A DNA stretch of 53,409 nucleotides from a bacterium (GTDB lineage: Bacteria; DUMJ01): the NCBI GenBank assembly GCA_014360335.1, contig JACIXS010000123.1:1-53409 (forward strand), written 5' to 3'. Shown here in pieces: positions 17,642 to 25,842 of this stretch (position 1 is its first letter; each line of letters starts with the position of its first letter). The notes under the pieces were generated by a model. The model searched no databases. It saw only the letters and a list, made by a program, of their open reading frames with translations, and was not told the DNA's origin. The position numbers and the translations under genes are program-made.

Positions 17642-18916
17642 TTACTTTTCCTTCACTATCTTTTGATTGTCATCGTATAAACTTGAATTTTTCTCCAATA
17701 CCCTAAATAGGGCAGAAACTACTTTAGGGTCTAATTGTGTACCCATACTTCTAGAAAGTTCCGCCTTAGCCTCTTCTATTCCTCTTCTCCTTGAATAGGG
17801 TCTATCGGTAGTTATGGCATCAAAGGCATCTGCACAAGCTATTATACGACTTTCCAAAGGGATCTCTTCCCCTTTTAGATTATCTGGATATCCATTTCCA
17901 TTGTATCTCTCATGATGATGTCTTATCCAAAGAGGGACCTCTTTAAACCTAGAGACCTCTTTAGATATATCCGCACCTATAATTGGGTGTCTATAAATCT
18001 GTAACCATTCCTCTCTAGTAAGTTTGTCCGGTTTATTTAGTATGTTTAAAGGAAGTCCTATCTTACCTAAGTCATGTAATAAGGCTGCGTTTCTTATCCT
18101 TTCTACCTGGACTTCGCTAAGTCCCATTTCTCTTGCTATGTCTTCAGATAACTGTGCTACCCTTAGAGAGTGATTACTGGTATAGCTATCGAAGACCCCT
18201 AAAAGCTTTATAAGGGTAGATATGGCTTGGTCATATGTTCTACTTACTTCACTAGCCAGTATAAAGAGATATCTAGCGATAAATACAGGAACTATATATA
18301 TTGGCATAACTATAGGTCCTAATAATTTATAACTTTGTGCTATTACTAGAGCCAAGAAGAAGTGTAAAAGATATGTAATAATAGATATGTTTGATATATA
18401 GTAGACCCAAGTCCCTATAAATCCCCTCCCCTTGTCTATAGAAATCGCCAGACTTAAAAGAGTAACGTTAGAGAACCAATAAATAAGGGCTACAGATAGA
18501 GCTACTAAAAAATAACGCCATCCAAAATCGAGAGAGGGACCCTTTAGAATTTCATACATTAATCCGGATAACCCAGCGCATATCATTAAATTCGCCCTAT
18601 TAAATATGAATCTCCTAGGATCATGAGATTTAAAGTTAAGTTCCTCAGGACTTATCGAGCCTAGCCCATTCAATAGTATCCCTATAGGAGCTCCGAAAAG
18701 TAATATCCCTGCATAAGAAACTATGAAACCCATAGAAAGTGCAATCTGCCTGCCTGGTATTTCAACAGGAAAAGCCTCTAATATTAGAGCCAAAGCAAAG
18801 AATATAAGTACATCAGTTAGTCCTGCCCTAAAAGGATAGGACTTAATCACATATGTAGACAGAGCTATAGCAAGTACAGAAAGTACATAGATGAGTCTAT
18901 TTATCTCTTTTCTCAT
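17642..18916 (-). CDS. Membrane HD-GYP cyclic di-GMP phosphodiesterase
   Basis: The 424-residue protein has an N-terminal half with about six or seven hydrophobic helices (residues 5-215), probably a membrane sensor. A C-terminal HD-GYP domain follows with NAALLHDLGKIGLP, the HHERYNGNGYP signature and ADAFDAITTDRPY. HD-GYP enzymes hydrolyse c-di-GMP, the ligand of the PilZ protein at 1812-2474, so the two may share a motility switch. It overlaps HPF by 4 nt (ATGA). The substrate is inferred from the intact signature; the signal sensed by the membrane part is unknown. Confidence 0.9.
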   Translation of the reverse strand: MRKEINRLIYVLSVLAIALSTYVIKSYPFRAGLTDVLIFFALALILEAFPVEIPGRQIALSMGFIVSYAGILLFGAPIGILLNGLGSISPEELNFKSHDPRRFIFNRANLMICAGLSGLMYEILKGPSLDFGWRYFLVALSVALIYWFSNVTLLSLAISIDKGRGFIGTWVYYISNISIITYLLHFFLALVIAQSYKLLGPIVMPIYIVPVFIARYLFILASEVSRTYDQAISTLIKLLGVFDSYTSNHSLRVAQLSEDIAREMGLSEVQVERIRNAALLHDLGKIGLPLNILNKPDKLTREEWLQIYRHPIIGADISKEVSRFKEVPLWIRHHHERYNGNGYPDNLKGEEIPLESRIIACADAFDAITTDRPYSRRRGIEEAKAELSRSMGTQLDPKVVSALFRVLEKNSSLYDDNQKIVKEK

Positions 18917-19473
18917 GAGGTAACCTCTATAAGCCCGTATCCTCCTTCTTTTCTAGCATACACAACATTTACTTCTGAAGTATCTGCATTTATAAAGATA
19001 AAGAAATCATGGCCAAGAAGTTCCATCTGAAGTAATGCCTCTTCCACCGACATAGGGGTAATATTTAATCTCTTTCTCCTTACAATCCTGTCAGATAGAG
19101 CCCCTTCTTCGGACTCCTCTATTTGGATAACCTCTTCTGGTCCTTCGATTCTTTCACTTGGCTTCGATCTACTCCTATCTAATAATTTGCCTTTAAAAGT
19201 TTTTATCCTTCTTTCTAGTTTGTCTACTACCAGGTCTACAGATGCGTACATATCTGAGGTTGACTCTTGAGCCCTTATTATCTTACCATTTATTCTTGCA
19301 GTTACCTCAACTTTCTGTGTGGTACCTGAACTTTTACTGTTACCAGTGCTGAGTACTACCTGAATATCAGAGATTCGACTGAAAAATCTATCTAACTTGC
19401 CTAGTTTTTTCTTTATATAGCTTTCTAAAGCCTCAGTAACTTCTATGTTTCTTCCTTTTATAACTATATCCAT
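18913..19473 (-). CDS. hpf: HPF, long-form ribosome hibernation promoting factor
   Basis: HPF binds the 30S subunit and, in the long form, dimerises ribosomes into inactive 100S particles during stationary phase or stress. The 186-residue protein has the N-terminal YfiA/RaiA-like domain (about 1-100; MDIVIKGRNIEVTEALESYI, KLGKLDRFF) and a C-terminal dimerisation domain (about 125-186; PMSVEEALLQMELLGHDFFI, then a YARKEGGYGLIEV tail). AGGAGG precedes the ATG. The RAMP gene stop is 25 nt upstream, so they share a transcript, and the stop overlaps the HD-GYP gene. Confidence 0.95.
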   Translation of the reverse strand: MDIVIKGRNIEVTEALESYIKKKLGKLDRFFSRISDIQVVLSTGNSKSSGTTQKVEVTARINGKIIRAQESTSDMYASVDLVVDKLERRIKTFKGKLLDRSRSKPSERIEGPEEVIQIEESEEGALSDRIVRRKRLNITPMSVEEALLQMELLGHDFFIFINADTSEVNVVYARKEGGYGLIEVTS

Positions 19474-19498
19474 GAATATCTCCTCCTAAAAATGTTAT

Positions 19499-20386
19499 TT
19501 AAGATACATAATCTTTAATAGTCTCTTCCAAAACTAACTGATAGTTCTCACCCAATGCCTTCTCTAGAAGTTCCTTCTCTTGAGGTGATAGATTCTCACC
19601 TATAACATATATCGAATGACCCTGCTTACCAGAAAAACTCCTAACAATAACCTTAGACTTACCACCCATATAACCCATCAGCTTGCACACTGGACAGGGA
19701 ACATCCCTAGGACTACATACAGTAGTGCTTCCCTTATGTTTGATTCCTGTAATTTCCAACAGTTTTCTTCTCAATTCTCCCCTAAAGACATTAGAAGCTA
19801 TCTTTTTCTCTACGTTTATCTTGTAGTATGTCCTACTTACAAACGGACCTATATTGGCATATGCCCTCTTCCAACTGCCCCAATTTCTCTTTATACGGCT
19901 AAAGATACTCTGTATTAGTCTTACTAGGGATGGATTATAATATTTCTCCTCTTTGAAAAGTTCAGAAAACTTTTCTCTTAGCTTCTTGGGAATACCATCA
20001 GGATTTACTATTATTATCTGGTTATATCCAAATCCTTGAGATGTATTTGCACCGATTCCAGTATTCTGTAGTGACTTTAAGGCAGCTAGGTATATATCTA
20101 AATCTCTCTCGTTGACCTCTAATGAAAAATAGATGTCATTTTTGAAGAACTCTTGTCCCTTTATCTTTACTATGTTAGGTTCGTCAGGGGTTACGCCATC
20201 ACTTACCTTGGGAGGAGATATCTGTCTATTCAAAGGTATAGCAAATCTAAGAGCTTCTGAATATATCTGAGTAGCCAATATAATACTTGGTATATATGGT
20301 TTATTTCTAAAGTCTCTAACTTGAGCTCCAGTACCATACCCTATATGGCATGGGTTTTTGAACTTCAAAATACAACGTAATTCCAT
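19499..20386 (-). CDS. Orphan RAMP-superfamily (Csm3/Cmr-like) protein
   Basis: This 295-residue protein looks like a RAMP-fold RNA-binding protein of the type III CRISPR kind, but no cas gene or repeat array is near. The first module has LKFKNPCHIGYGTG (7-20), RNKPYIPS (27-34) in place of the usual IPGSSLKG, and a glycine-rich loop NTGIGANTSQGFG (108-120). A second module has VFRGELRRKL (200-209), then C224, C231 and C234 in PCPVCKLMG followed by SKVIVRSF, closely matching the CPxCxLFG...VRD pattern of Csm3/Cmr subunits. The ATG at 20386 is chosen because GGAGGT lies 10 nt upstream; an upstream TTG at 20404 is less likely. It precedes hpf in an operon. Function unknown. Confidence 0.75.
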   Translation of the reverse strand: MELRCILKFKNPCHIGYGTGAQVRDFRNKPYIPSIILATQIYSEALRFAIPLNRQISPPKVSDGVTPDEPNIVKIKGQEFFKNDIYFSLEVNERDLDIYLAALKSLQNTGIGANTSQGFGYNQIIIVNPDGIPKKLREKFSELFKEEKYYNPSLVRLIQSIFSRIKRNWGSWKRAYANIGPFVSRTYYKINVEKKIASNVFRGELRRKLLEITGIKHKGSTTVCSPRDVPCPVCKLMGYMGGKSKVIVRSFSGKQGHSIYVIGENLSPQEKELLEKALGENYQLVLEETIKDYVS

Positions 20387-20438
20387 TCCTATTTCTACCT
20401 CCAAACCAAACTATTTATATTATCTCTATGCATTGAAG

Positions 20439-20444
20439 ATTATA
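20439..20444 (-). promoter_or_regulatory. Candidate -10 element for the RAMP-HPF operon
   Basis: TATAAT on the minus strand, 53 bases before the chosen RAMP start, is a perfect -10 hexamer. No good -35 is visible at 16-18 nt; instead the upstream bases are the ATATCAT repeats, so transcription may depend on an activator there. AT-rich context makes this tentative. Confidence 0.4.
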
Positions 20445-20478
20445 TCATATTCTAAAATATCATTTTTATAAATATCAT
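20442..20478. repeat. Three ATATCAT direct repeats at exact 15-bp spacing
   Basis: The heptamer ATATCAT starts at 20442, 20457 and 20472, two exact 15-bp steps. The second and third copies extend to an identical 10-mer, AAATATCATT (20455-20464 and 20470-20479). They lie between the small membrane protein gene and the RAMP gene, just upstream of and touching the candidate -10. The arrangement resembles a tandem operator. The low GC content raises the chance background. Confidence 0.45.
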
Positions 20479-20485
20479 TACTATT

Positions 20486-20689
20486 CTATTCCTTTTTCTC
20501 TCTTTTTTCTTCTAGTGAACTTTTTAGGTCAGAATAGCCAAATATAGCTAGTATTACTCCTAGGATGATTAAGATTGGCGGGACTATAGCCATTAATCCC
20601 TTTATAAAGTAACTCCACCAAACAGAGATTCCCCATATACCTAAAATGAGACATACTATACCGCCTAATATAACCAGAATTTTACTCAT
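20486..20689 (-). CDS. Small two-helix membrane protein
   Basis: This 67-residue protein has two hydrophobic helices (about residues 4-24 and 29-50) and a highly charged C-terminal tail (SSLEEKREKKE), presumably cytoplasmic. I recognise no family. A near-ideal Shine-Dalgarno (GGAGGTGAT) sits 5 nt before the ATG, and a promoter with a perfect TATAAT lies upstream, so it is likely a real, well expressed gene. It precedes the RAMP operon on the same strand with a 99-nt gap. Confidence 0.75.
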   Translation of the reverse strand: MSKILVILGGIVCLILGIWGISVWWSYFIKGLMAIVPPILIILGVILAIFGYSDLKSSLEEKREKKE

Positions 20690-20735
20690 AAAATATCACC
20701 TCCAGATAGACATTAAAATTTAAGATTTCTTCTCT

Positions 20736-20764
20736 ATTATAGCATAGCGGTTGACAAGTGTATA
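20736..20764 (-). promoter_or_regulatory. Promoter of the small membrane protein gene
   Basis: On the minus strand a perfect -10 TATAAT (20741-20736) is preceded, after 17 nt, by TATACA (20764-20759), four of six matches to TTGACA. It overlaps the plus-strand livJ promoter, so the two polymerases would compete for the same DNA. Confidence 0.6.
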
Positions 20765-20779
20765 AAGCTCTAGTAGAAT
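20751..20779 (+). promoter_or_regulatory. Strong sigma-70-type promoter of livJ
   Basis: A perfect -35 TTGACA (20751-20756), a 17-nt spacer and -10 TAGAAT (20774-20779) lie 38 nt before the livJ start codon. This is the best housekeeping promoter match I found in the window. It may drive the long plus-strand run that follows, subject to the livJ-livH terminator. Confidence 0.8.
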
Positions 20780-20817
20780 TATAGAACAAAATTAATCCTA
20801 AATTGGAGGTGATATCT

Positions 20818-21966
20818 TTGAAGAGGGTATTTTTGATGTTACTGGTAGTTAGTTTGATCATTAGTGGAGTTACTTCGGTTTATGGAGCGGAGACTATTAA
20901 GGTAGGGCTTATCACCCCTCTAACAGGTCCTATAGCAACATTCGGACAATCAGTAGAAAAAGGGGTGAGGATGGCGGTAGATGAGATAAATGCTAAAGGC
21001 GGAGTGCTTGGTATGAAGATAGAGTTATTTGTAGAGGATAACCAAGCAAAAGCGGAAGAATCTGCTAATATAGCACGTAAGTTTATAGAACAGAATAAGG
21101 TAGTAGCTATATTGGGTCCCGTCATCTCTAGTAATACATTGGCAGCTGCACCTATAGCTCAGCAGAGTAAGGTACCCTTGTTATCCCCAACCGCAACTAA
21201 CCCCAGAGTCACTCAAGTCGGTAACTACATCTTTAGAGCCTGCTTCGTTGATGACTTCCAAGGAACAGTAATGGCAAGATTCGCAAGGACTGGATTGGGT
21301 AAGAGATTGAATACCGCAGCTATTTTATACGAGAAGACTAGTGACTATAGTATAGGATTAGCAAAATACTTTAAAGAGACCTTTATAAGTCTTGGTGGAA
21401 AGATCGTTGCTGAAGAATCGTTCAGTTCTGGTGACCAAGACTTTAGTGCCCAACTTACTAAGATAAAGGGTAAGAATCCAGATGTTCTTTATGTTCCTTC
21501 TTACTATGATACTGCAGGCCTTATAATAAAGCAGGCTAGAGAACTTGGAATCAATGTCCCTATCCTTGGTGGCGACGGATTTGATTCTCCTCAACTAGCA
21601 GAGCTTGCAGGAAAGGAAAATCTAAAGAACTGCTATTTCAGCGGCCACTTCTTTGCCGGTTCTAAATCTCCTGAGGTGAGAACCTTTGTTGCTAATTATA
21701 AGAAGAGATATAACGCAGTCCCTGATATGTTAGCAGCTTTGGGCTATGATGCAGTTTATATGTTAGCAGATGCTATAAAGAGAGCAGGCAAGGTAGATAG
21801 AGATGCTATAAGAGACGCTTTAGCTAATACAAAGAACCTAAAACTTGTAACAGGTACTATCACTCTTGACGAAAACAGAAATCCGAAGAAGAGTGCAGTT
21901 ATTGTCGGGTTTGATAGTAACGGTAATCAGGTGTATAAGACTACAGTAAATCCTCCTAAGAAGTAA
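20818..21966 (+). CDS. livJ: LivJ-type branched-chain amino acid binding protein
   Basis: This periplasmic substrate-binding protein captures branched-chain or related amino acids for the LivHMG transporter. The N-terminus is a signal peptide (KRVFLMLLVVSLIISGVTSV with cleavage near YGA-AE). The mature part is a type I periplasmic binding fold (VGLITPLTGPIATFGQ, GVRMAVDEINAKGG, VVAILGPVISSNTLA). I chose TTG at 20818 because GGAGGTGAT at 20805-20813 sits 4 nt upstream; an upstream in-frame TTG at 20803 overlaps that site. The length is 382 residues. A terminator follows, so this gene is probably transcribed more than the permease genes. Confidence 0.92.
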   Translation: MKRVFLMLLVVSLIISGVTSVYGAETIKVGLITPLTGPIATFGQSVEKGVRMAVDEINAKGGVLGMKIELFVEDNQAKAEESANIARKFIEQNKVVAILGPVISSNTLAAAPIAQQSKVPLLSPTATNPRVTQVGNYIFRACFVDDFQGTVMARFARTGLGKRLNTAAILYEKTSDYSIGLAKYFKETFISLGGKIVAEESFSSGDQDFSAQLTKIKGKNPDVLYVPSYYDTAGLIIKQARELGINVPILGGDGFDSPQLAELAGKENLKNCYFSGHFFAGSKSPEVRTFVANYKKRYNAVPDMLAALGYDAVYMLADAIKRAGKVDRDAIRDALANTKNLKLVTGTITLDENRNPKKSAVIVGFDSNGNQVYKTTVNPPKK

Positions 21967-21980
21967 ATATACATAGAAAG

Positions 21981-22013
21981 GGGAGAGGAAGTCTTTATAC
22001 CTCTCCCTTTTTT
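21981..22013 (+). terminator. Intrinsic terminator between livJ and livH
   Basis: A perfect 8-bp stem, GGGAGAGG (21981-21988) with CCTCTCCC (22000-22007), has an 11-nt loop and is followed by six T (22008-22013). It lies between livJ and livH and probably attenuates rather than ends transcription, giving excess binding protein. Confidence 0.85.
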
Positions 22014-22049
22014 GTGTTTAAATATGTTAAAATTACAAGGAATAAGAAG

Positions 22050-22949
22050 ATGATAACTGAGATATTTCAGCAAATTATAAATGGTATAGCATTGGGAAGC
22101 ATATACGCACTTATAGCTTTAGGATATACAATGGTCTATGGGATACTTAGACTTATAAACTTTGCCCATGGAGATATATATATGGTTGGGGCTTATGCTG
22201 GCTATTTTGCAATAGCCTCATTTAAATGGGGTATTCTTCCATCTTTTATATTTGCTATGTTGATATGTGCTATGTTGGGGATGAGTATTGAAAGGTTTGC
22301 CTATAGACCATTGAGGCTTCGAAATGCTCCACGTATAGCTGCATTAACAACTGCTATAGGTGTCTCTTTCCTTTTAGAAAATCTAGGTATTATCTTTTGG
22401 ACCCCAACTCCCAGAGCCTTTCCTCAAATAATACCCCTAAAGATATACCAAGGGATATATGAAAGATTTGGGATAATAGTTAATAATAGACAGTTAGTTA
22501 TTATCTCTGTCTCTATAGCTCTTATGTTACTCTTACAGTTCATAGTCAATAAGACCAAGATTGGAATGGCGATGAGAGCAGTTTCCTTTGATAGAGAGAC
22601 TGCTTGGATGATGGGAGTGAACATAGACTATGTTATATCCTTTACGTTCGCTATAGGCTCGATGTTAGCTGCAGCAGGTGGGGTTTTAGTAGGCATATAT
22701 TTTAATAGGATAGACCCACTTATGGGTGTTATGCCTGGCGTAAAGGCTTTTGTAGCGGCGGTCCTTGGGGGTATAGGTATAATACCTGGAGCTATGGTAG
22801 GAGGTTTTATACTTGGTATAGCAGAGATACTTGTTTCTGCCTTTATTGCTTCATCATATAGAGACGCAATAGCTTTTGCTATTTTAATTATCATACTTCT
22901 TGTAAAACCATCTGGGATTTTTGGTACTGCTACTAGAGAGAAGGTATAG
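22050..22949 (+). CDS. livH: LivH-type branched-chain amino acid permease
   Basis: LivH is one of two inner-membrane permease subunits of the HAAT-family ABC transporter. The protein (299 residues from ATG 22050) is strongly hydrophobic, with about eight helices. Typical motifs are NGIALGSIYALIALGYTMVYGIL at the start (split here over two helices) and AAVLGGIGIIPGAMVGG near the end. The start at 22050 is preferred because it follows AAGGA. The more upstream ATG at 22014 abuts the terminator T-run and adds a non-hydrophobic basic leader. livM follows after 2 nt. Confidence 0.93.
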   Translation: MITEIFQQIINGIALGSIYALIALGYTMVYGILRLINFAHGDIYMVGAYAGYFAIASFKWGILPSFIFAMLICAMLGMSIERFAYRPLRLRNAPRIAALTTAIGVSFLLENLGIIFWTPTPRAFPQIIPLKIYQGIYERFGIIVNNRQLVIISVSIALMLLLQFIVNKTKIGMAMRAVSFDRETAWMMGVNIDYVISFTFAIGSMLAAAGGVLVGIYFNRIDPLMGVMPGVKAFVAAVLGGIGIIPGAMVGGFILGIAEILVSAFIASSYRDAIAFAILIIILLVKPSGIFGTATREKV

Positions 22950-22951
22950 AA

Positions 22952-23884
22952 ATGGAAAATTTAAAGAAATTTAGATATCTATTTTTTATATTAGGAGTGT
23001 TAATTATCTACTTAGTTGATCTCATATCTCCCCGTATTAATCCTTACTATTTTCAGATAATTATCTTTGCAGGTATTAATATTGTGTTAGCAGTAAGTCT
23101 TAATGTGATTAACGGTTTATGTGGTCAATTTTCATTGGGTCACGCTGGTTTTATGGCTGTAGGAGCTTACTTTTCTTCGTTCTTGACCTTCTACTATCAT
23201 ACCTCATTCCCTTTAGCTCTTATAGCTGGGGGTATATTAGCAGGTCTAATAGGGCTTGGTGTAGGGATACCTACACTGAGATTGAGGGGAGACTATTTAG
23301 CTATAGCAACGTTGGGTATGGGAGAGATAATAAGGGTAATACTATTCAATCTTGATATAGTTGGAGGAGCCAGAGGCTTCCCTGGTATACCCAAATATAC
23401 AAATTTCTTCTGGGTATATCTAGTGGTTCTAATAGTTCTTGTAAGTTCTTACAATCTATTAAAAAGCCCTCAGGGTAGGGCTATTCTCTCTATAAGAGAG
23501 GACGAGATAGCCTCCGAAGCTATGGGAGTGAATACAACCCAGTTTAAAATATTTGCCTTTATCTTTGGTGCATTCTGGGCAGGTGTTGCTGGAGGATTGT
23601 GGGCACATTATTTGCAATTCCTTCACCCTAGTTCATTTACTTTTATGAAGTCTGTAGAGGTGCTCGTGATGATAGTTCTAGGAGGATTAGGGAGTATTAG
23701 TGGAGTAACTATTTCTGCTGTTTTTCTTACTATTCTGCCTGAACTCCTTAGATACGTAAAGGTGCTATTTAATACTACAGTAGACCCCCGTATGGTTATA
23801 TACTCTCTCTTGCTTATCTTGACTATGTTATTAAGACCTCAAGGTCTTTTGGGTGGTTATAGGAGGAAAGTTAGAGAGCAATGA
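22952..23884 (+). CDS. livM: LivM-type branched-chain amino acid permease
   Basis: LivM is the second permease subunit, pairing with LivH. The 310-residue protein has about nine hydrophobic segments and family motifs LNVINGLCGQFSLGHAGFM (near 50-68), GIPTLRLRGDYLAIATLG and IVLGGLGSISG. It also has the EAA-like loop that contacts the ATPase (REDEIASEAMGVN). It overlaps livG by 4 nt (ATGA). No anomalies seen. Confidence 0.94.
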   Translation: MENLKKFRYLFFILGVLIIYLVDLISPRINPYYFQIIIFAGINIVLAVSLNVINGLCGQFSLGHAGFMAVGAYFSSFLTFYYHTSFPLALIAGGILAGLIGLGVGIPTLRLRGDYLAIATLGMGEIIRVILFNLDIVGGARGFPGIPKYTNFFWVYLVVLIVLVSSYNLLKSPQGRAILSIREDEIASEAMGVNTTQFKIFAFIFGAFWAGVAGGLWAHYLQFLHPSSFTFMKSVEVLVMIVLGGLGSISGVTISAVFLTILPELLRYVKVLFNTTVDPRMVIYSLLLILTMLLRPQGLLGGYRRKVREQ

Positions 23885-24651
23885 GTCTTCTAAAGTTAGA
23901 AGGTGTTACAGTGGCTTTTGGTGGTCTCTTAGCGGTATCTAACTTTGATCTTGAAGTGAATGATAAAGAACTCGTAGGTCTAATAGGCCCAAATGGGGCA
24001 GGGAAGACTACGGTATTTAATGTAATTACCGGTTTTCACATCCCAATAAGAGGAAAGATCACGTTTACTAATATTAATATAACGGGTAAATCTCCAAGTT
24101 ATATAGCAAAACTTGGAATTTCAAGGACATTTCAGAATATAAGGCTATTTCCTAATCTTACTGTATTGGAAAATGTAATGATTTCGGCTCAGTTACACTT
24201 TAATATATCCTACTTACATACATTTTTTAGAACTCCCCTCTTCTATAAGGTAGAAAAGTCTATAGAAGAAAAGGCGCTCAGGTCGCTAGAATTAGTTGGT
24301 CTTAAAGGAGTAAAGGATGAGACAGCTAAAAATCTTCCATATGGAGATCAGAGGAAATTAGAAATAGCTAGAGCTATAGCTACAGAACCAAGGTTGATAC
24401 TGTTAGATGAACCGGCAGCTGGTATGAATCCAAGAGAGACAGACGAGTTGATGAAGATGATAAAATTCTTAAGAGATGAGTTAGACCTGACTATTATTCT
24501 TATAGAGCACGATATGAGGGTAGTAATGAACATATGTGAAAGAGTAGTGGTATTAAATTACGGAGAAATTATAGCGGAAGGAACTCCTAATGAGATAAAG
24601 ACTAAACCTGAAGTATTGGAAGCCTATTTAGGTAGTACTGCAGTAGGATGA
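23881..24651 (+). CDS. livG: LivG-type ABC transporter ATPase
   Basis: LivG is an ATPase subunit of the branched-chain amino acid importer. The 256-residue protein has Walker A GPNGAGKTT (near 37-45), Q-loop region SRTFQNIRLF, an atypical signature LPYGDQRKLEIARA, Walker B LILLDEPAAGMNP and the switch H in IEHDM, all as in LivG. The usual second ATPase, LivF, does not follow: metK starts 15 nt downstream. Either LivG acts as a homodimer or livF is elsewhere. Confidence 0.93.
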   Translation: MSLLKLEGVTVAFGGLLAVSNFDLEVNDKELVGLIGPNGAGKTTVFNVITGFHIPIRGKITFTNINITGKSPSYIAKLGISRTFQNIRLFPNLTVLENVMISAQLHFNISYLHTFFRTPLFYKVEKSIEEKALRSLELVGLKGVKDETAKNLPYGDQRKLEIARAIATEPRLILLDEPAAGMNPRETDELMKMIKFLRDELDLTIILIEHDMRVVMNICERVVVLNYGEIIAEGTPNEIKTKPEVLEAYLGSTAVG

Positions 24652-24666
24652 AATGGAGGTGTATAG

Positions 24667-25842
24667 GTGAAAAGACATATCAAATATTTTAATTCAGAAT
24701 CAGTAACAGAAGGACATCCTGACAAAATAGCAGACCAGATTTCTGATGCTATCTTAGATAGTTATTTAGAAAAAGACCCTGAGTCTAGGGTCGCATGTGA
24801 GACCTTAACCACACTTGGATTAGTTCATGTTACTGGTGAGGTATCTAGTAGGGCAATGATAGATATAAATAAGGTAATAAGAGATACTATAAGGGAAATA
24901 GGATATACCGATGCCTCTTATGGGCTTGACGCTGATAGTTGTGGAATACTTATCTCTCTTAAGGAACAGTCTCCAGATATAGCTATGGGGGTTATAAAAG
25001 AAGAGGATATAGGTGCAGGCGATCAGGGACTGATGTTTGGTTATGCGACTAATGAAGCTATGGATATTATGGACAGTGCATCATATATGCCTACTCCAAT
25101 AATACTAGCTCATCGCTTGGCGTACAGATTAGCAGAGGTTAGAAAATCTGGATTTCTTCCATATCTAAGACCCGACGGGAAAACACAGGTTACAGTTGTC
25201 TATGATGGGGATAAACCGGTAAGAGTGGATAGGGTAGTTATTGCTGCTCAGCATAATCCAGATGTAAGTATGGATAGGCTTAGAGAAGAGATAATAGAAT
25301 ATGTAATAAAATATGTAATTCCAAAAGAATGGCTAGATAAGGACACTAAATATTATATAAACGCCACTGGCAGATTTGTGATAGGAGGACCGGCAGGAGA
25401 TGCTGGGCTTACCGGTCGAAAGATTATAGTGGATACCTATGGTGGAATGGCTAGACATGGAGGAGGTTGTTTCTCTGGTAAGGACCCCACTAAGGTAGAT
25501 AGGTCTGCTGCCTATATGGCTAGATATACCGCTAAAAACATAGTAGCTAGCGGGTTAGCAGATAAATGTGAGGTACAGGTAGCCTATGTGATAGGGGTAA
25601 GTGAGCCTATCTCCCTCTATGTTGAGACATTTAATACAGAGAAGGTAGACCCAGAAAGGTTAAACAAAGTAGTAAGAGAGCTTTTTGATTTTAGGCCCAA
25701 GAGTATAATAGAAAACTTTGATCTAAGAAGACCTATCTACAAGAAAGTGGCTGCCTACGGACATTTTGGGAGGATAGATGTAGACCTACCTTGGGAGAGG
25801 CTCGATAAAGTAGATGAGCTAAAGAATGCCTTTAATATATGA
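24667..25842 (+). CDS. metK: MetK, S-adenosylmethionine synthetase
   Basis: MetK makes S-adenosylmethionine from methionine and ATP in the cytosol. The 391-residue protein has [13 protein letters not shown] near 12-24, [28 protein letters not shown] and the P-loop-like [19 protein letters not shown], all catalytic hallmarks. The start is GTG at 24667 with GGAGGTG 8 nt upstream. No SAM riboswitch could fit in the 15-nt gap after livG. SAM would feed CheR, RlmN and RsmB, all in this window. It overlaps priA by 17 nt. Confidence 0.97.
   Translation: MKRHIKYFNSESVTEGHPDKIADQISDAILDSYLEKDPESRVACETLTTLGLVHVTGEVSSRAMIDINKVIRDTIREIGYTDASYGLDADSCGILISLKEQSPDIAMGVIKEEDIGAGDQGLMFGYATNEAMDIMDSASYMPTPIILAHRLAYRLAEVRKSGFLPYLRPDGKTQVTVVYDGDKPVRVDRVVIAAQHNPDVSMDRLREEIIEYVIKYVIPKEWLDKDTKYYINATGRFVIGGPAGDAGLTGRKIIVDTYGGMARHGGGCFSGKDPTKVDRSAAYMARYTAKNIVASGLADKCEVQVAYVIGVSEPISLYVETFNTEKVDPERLNKVVRELFDFRPKSIIENFDLRRPIYKKVAAYGHFGRIDVDLPWERLDKVDELKNAFNI

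Noticed and set aside
19499-20386. The RAMP gene as part of a CRISPR-Cas locus
   Set aside because: No repeat-spacer array or any other cas gene is visible on either strand in the window.
22014-22049. Upstream ATG as the livH start
   Set aside because: It directly follows the T-run of the terminator and has no ribosome-binding site; ATG 22050 after AAGGA starts the hydrophobic region properly.
24652-24666. A SAM riboswitch upstream of metK
   Set aside because: Only 15 nt separate livG and metK, mostly Shine-Dalgarno; there is no room for a riboswitch.
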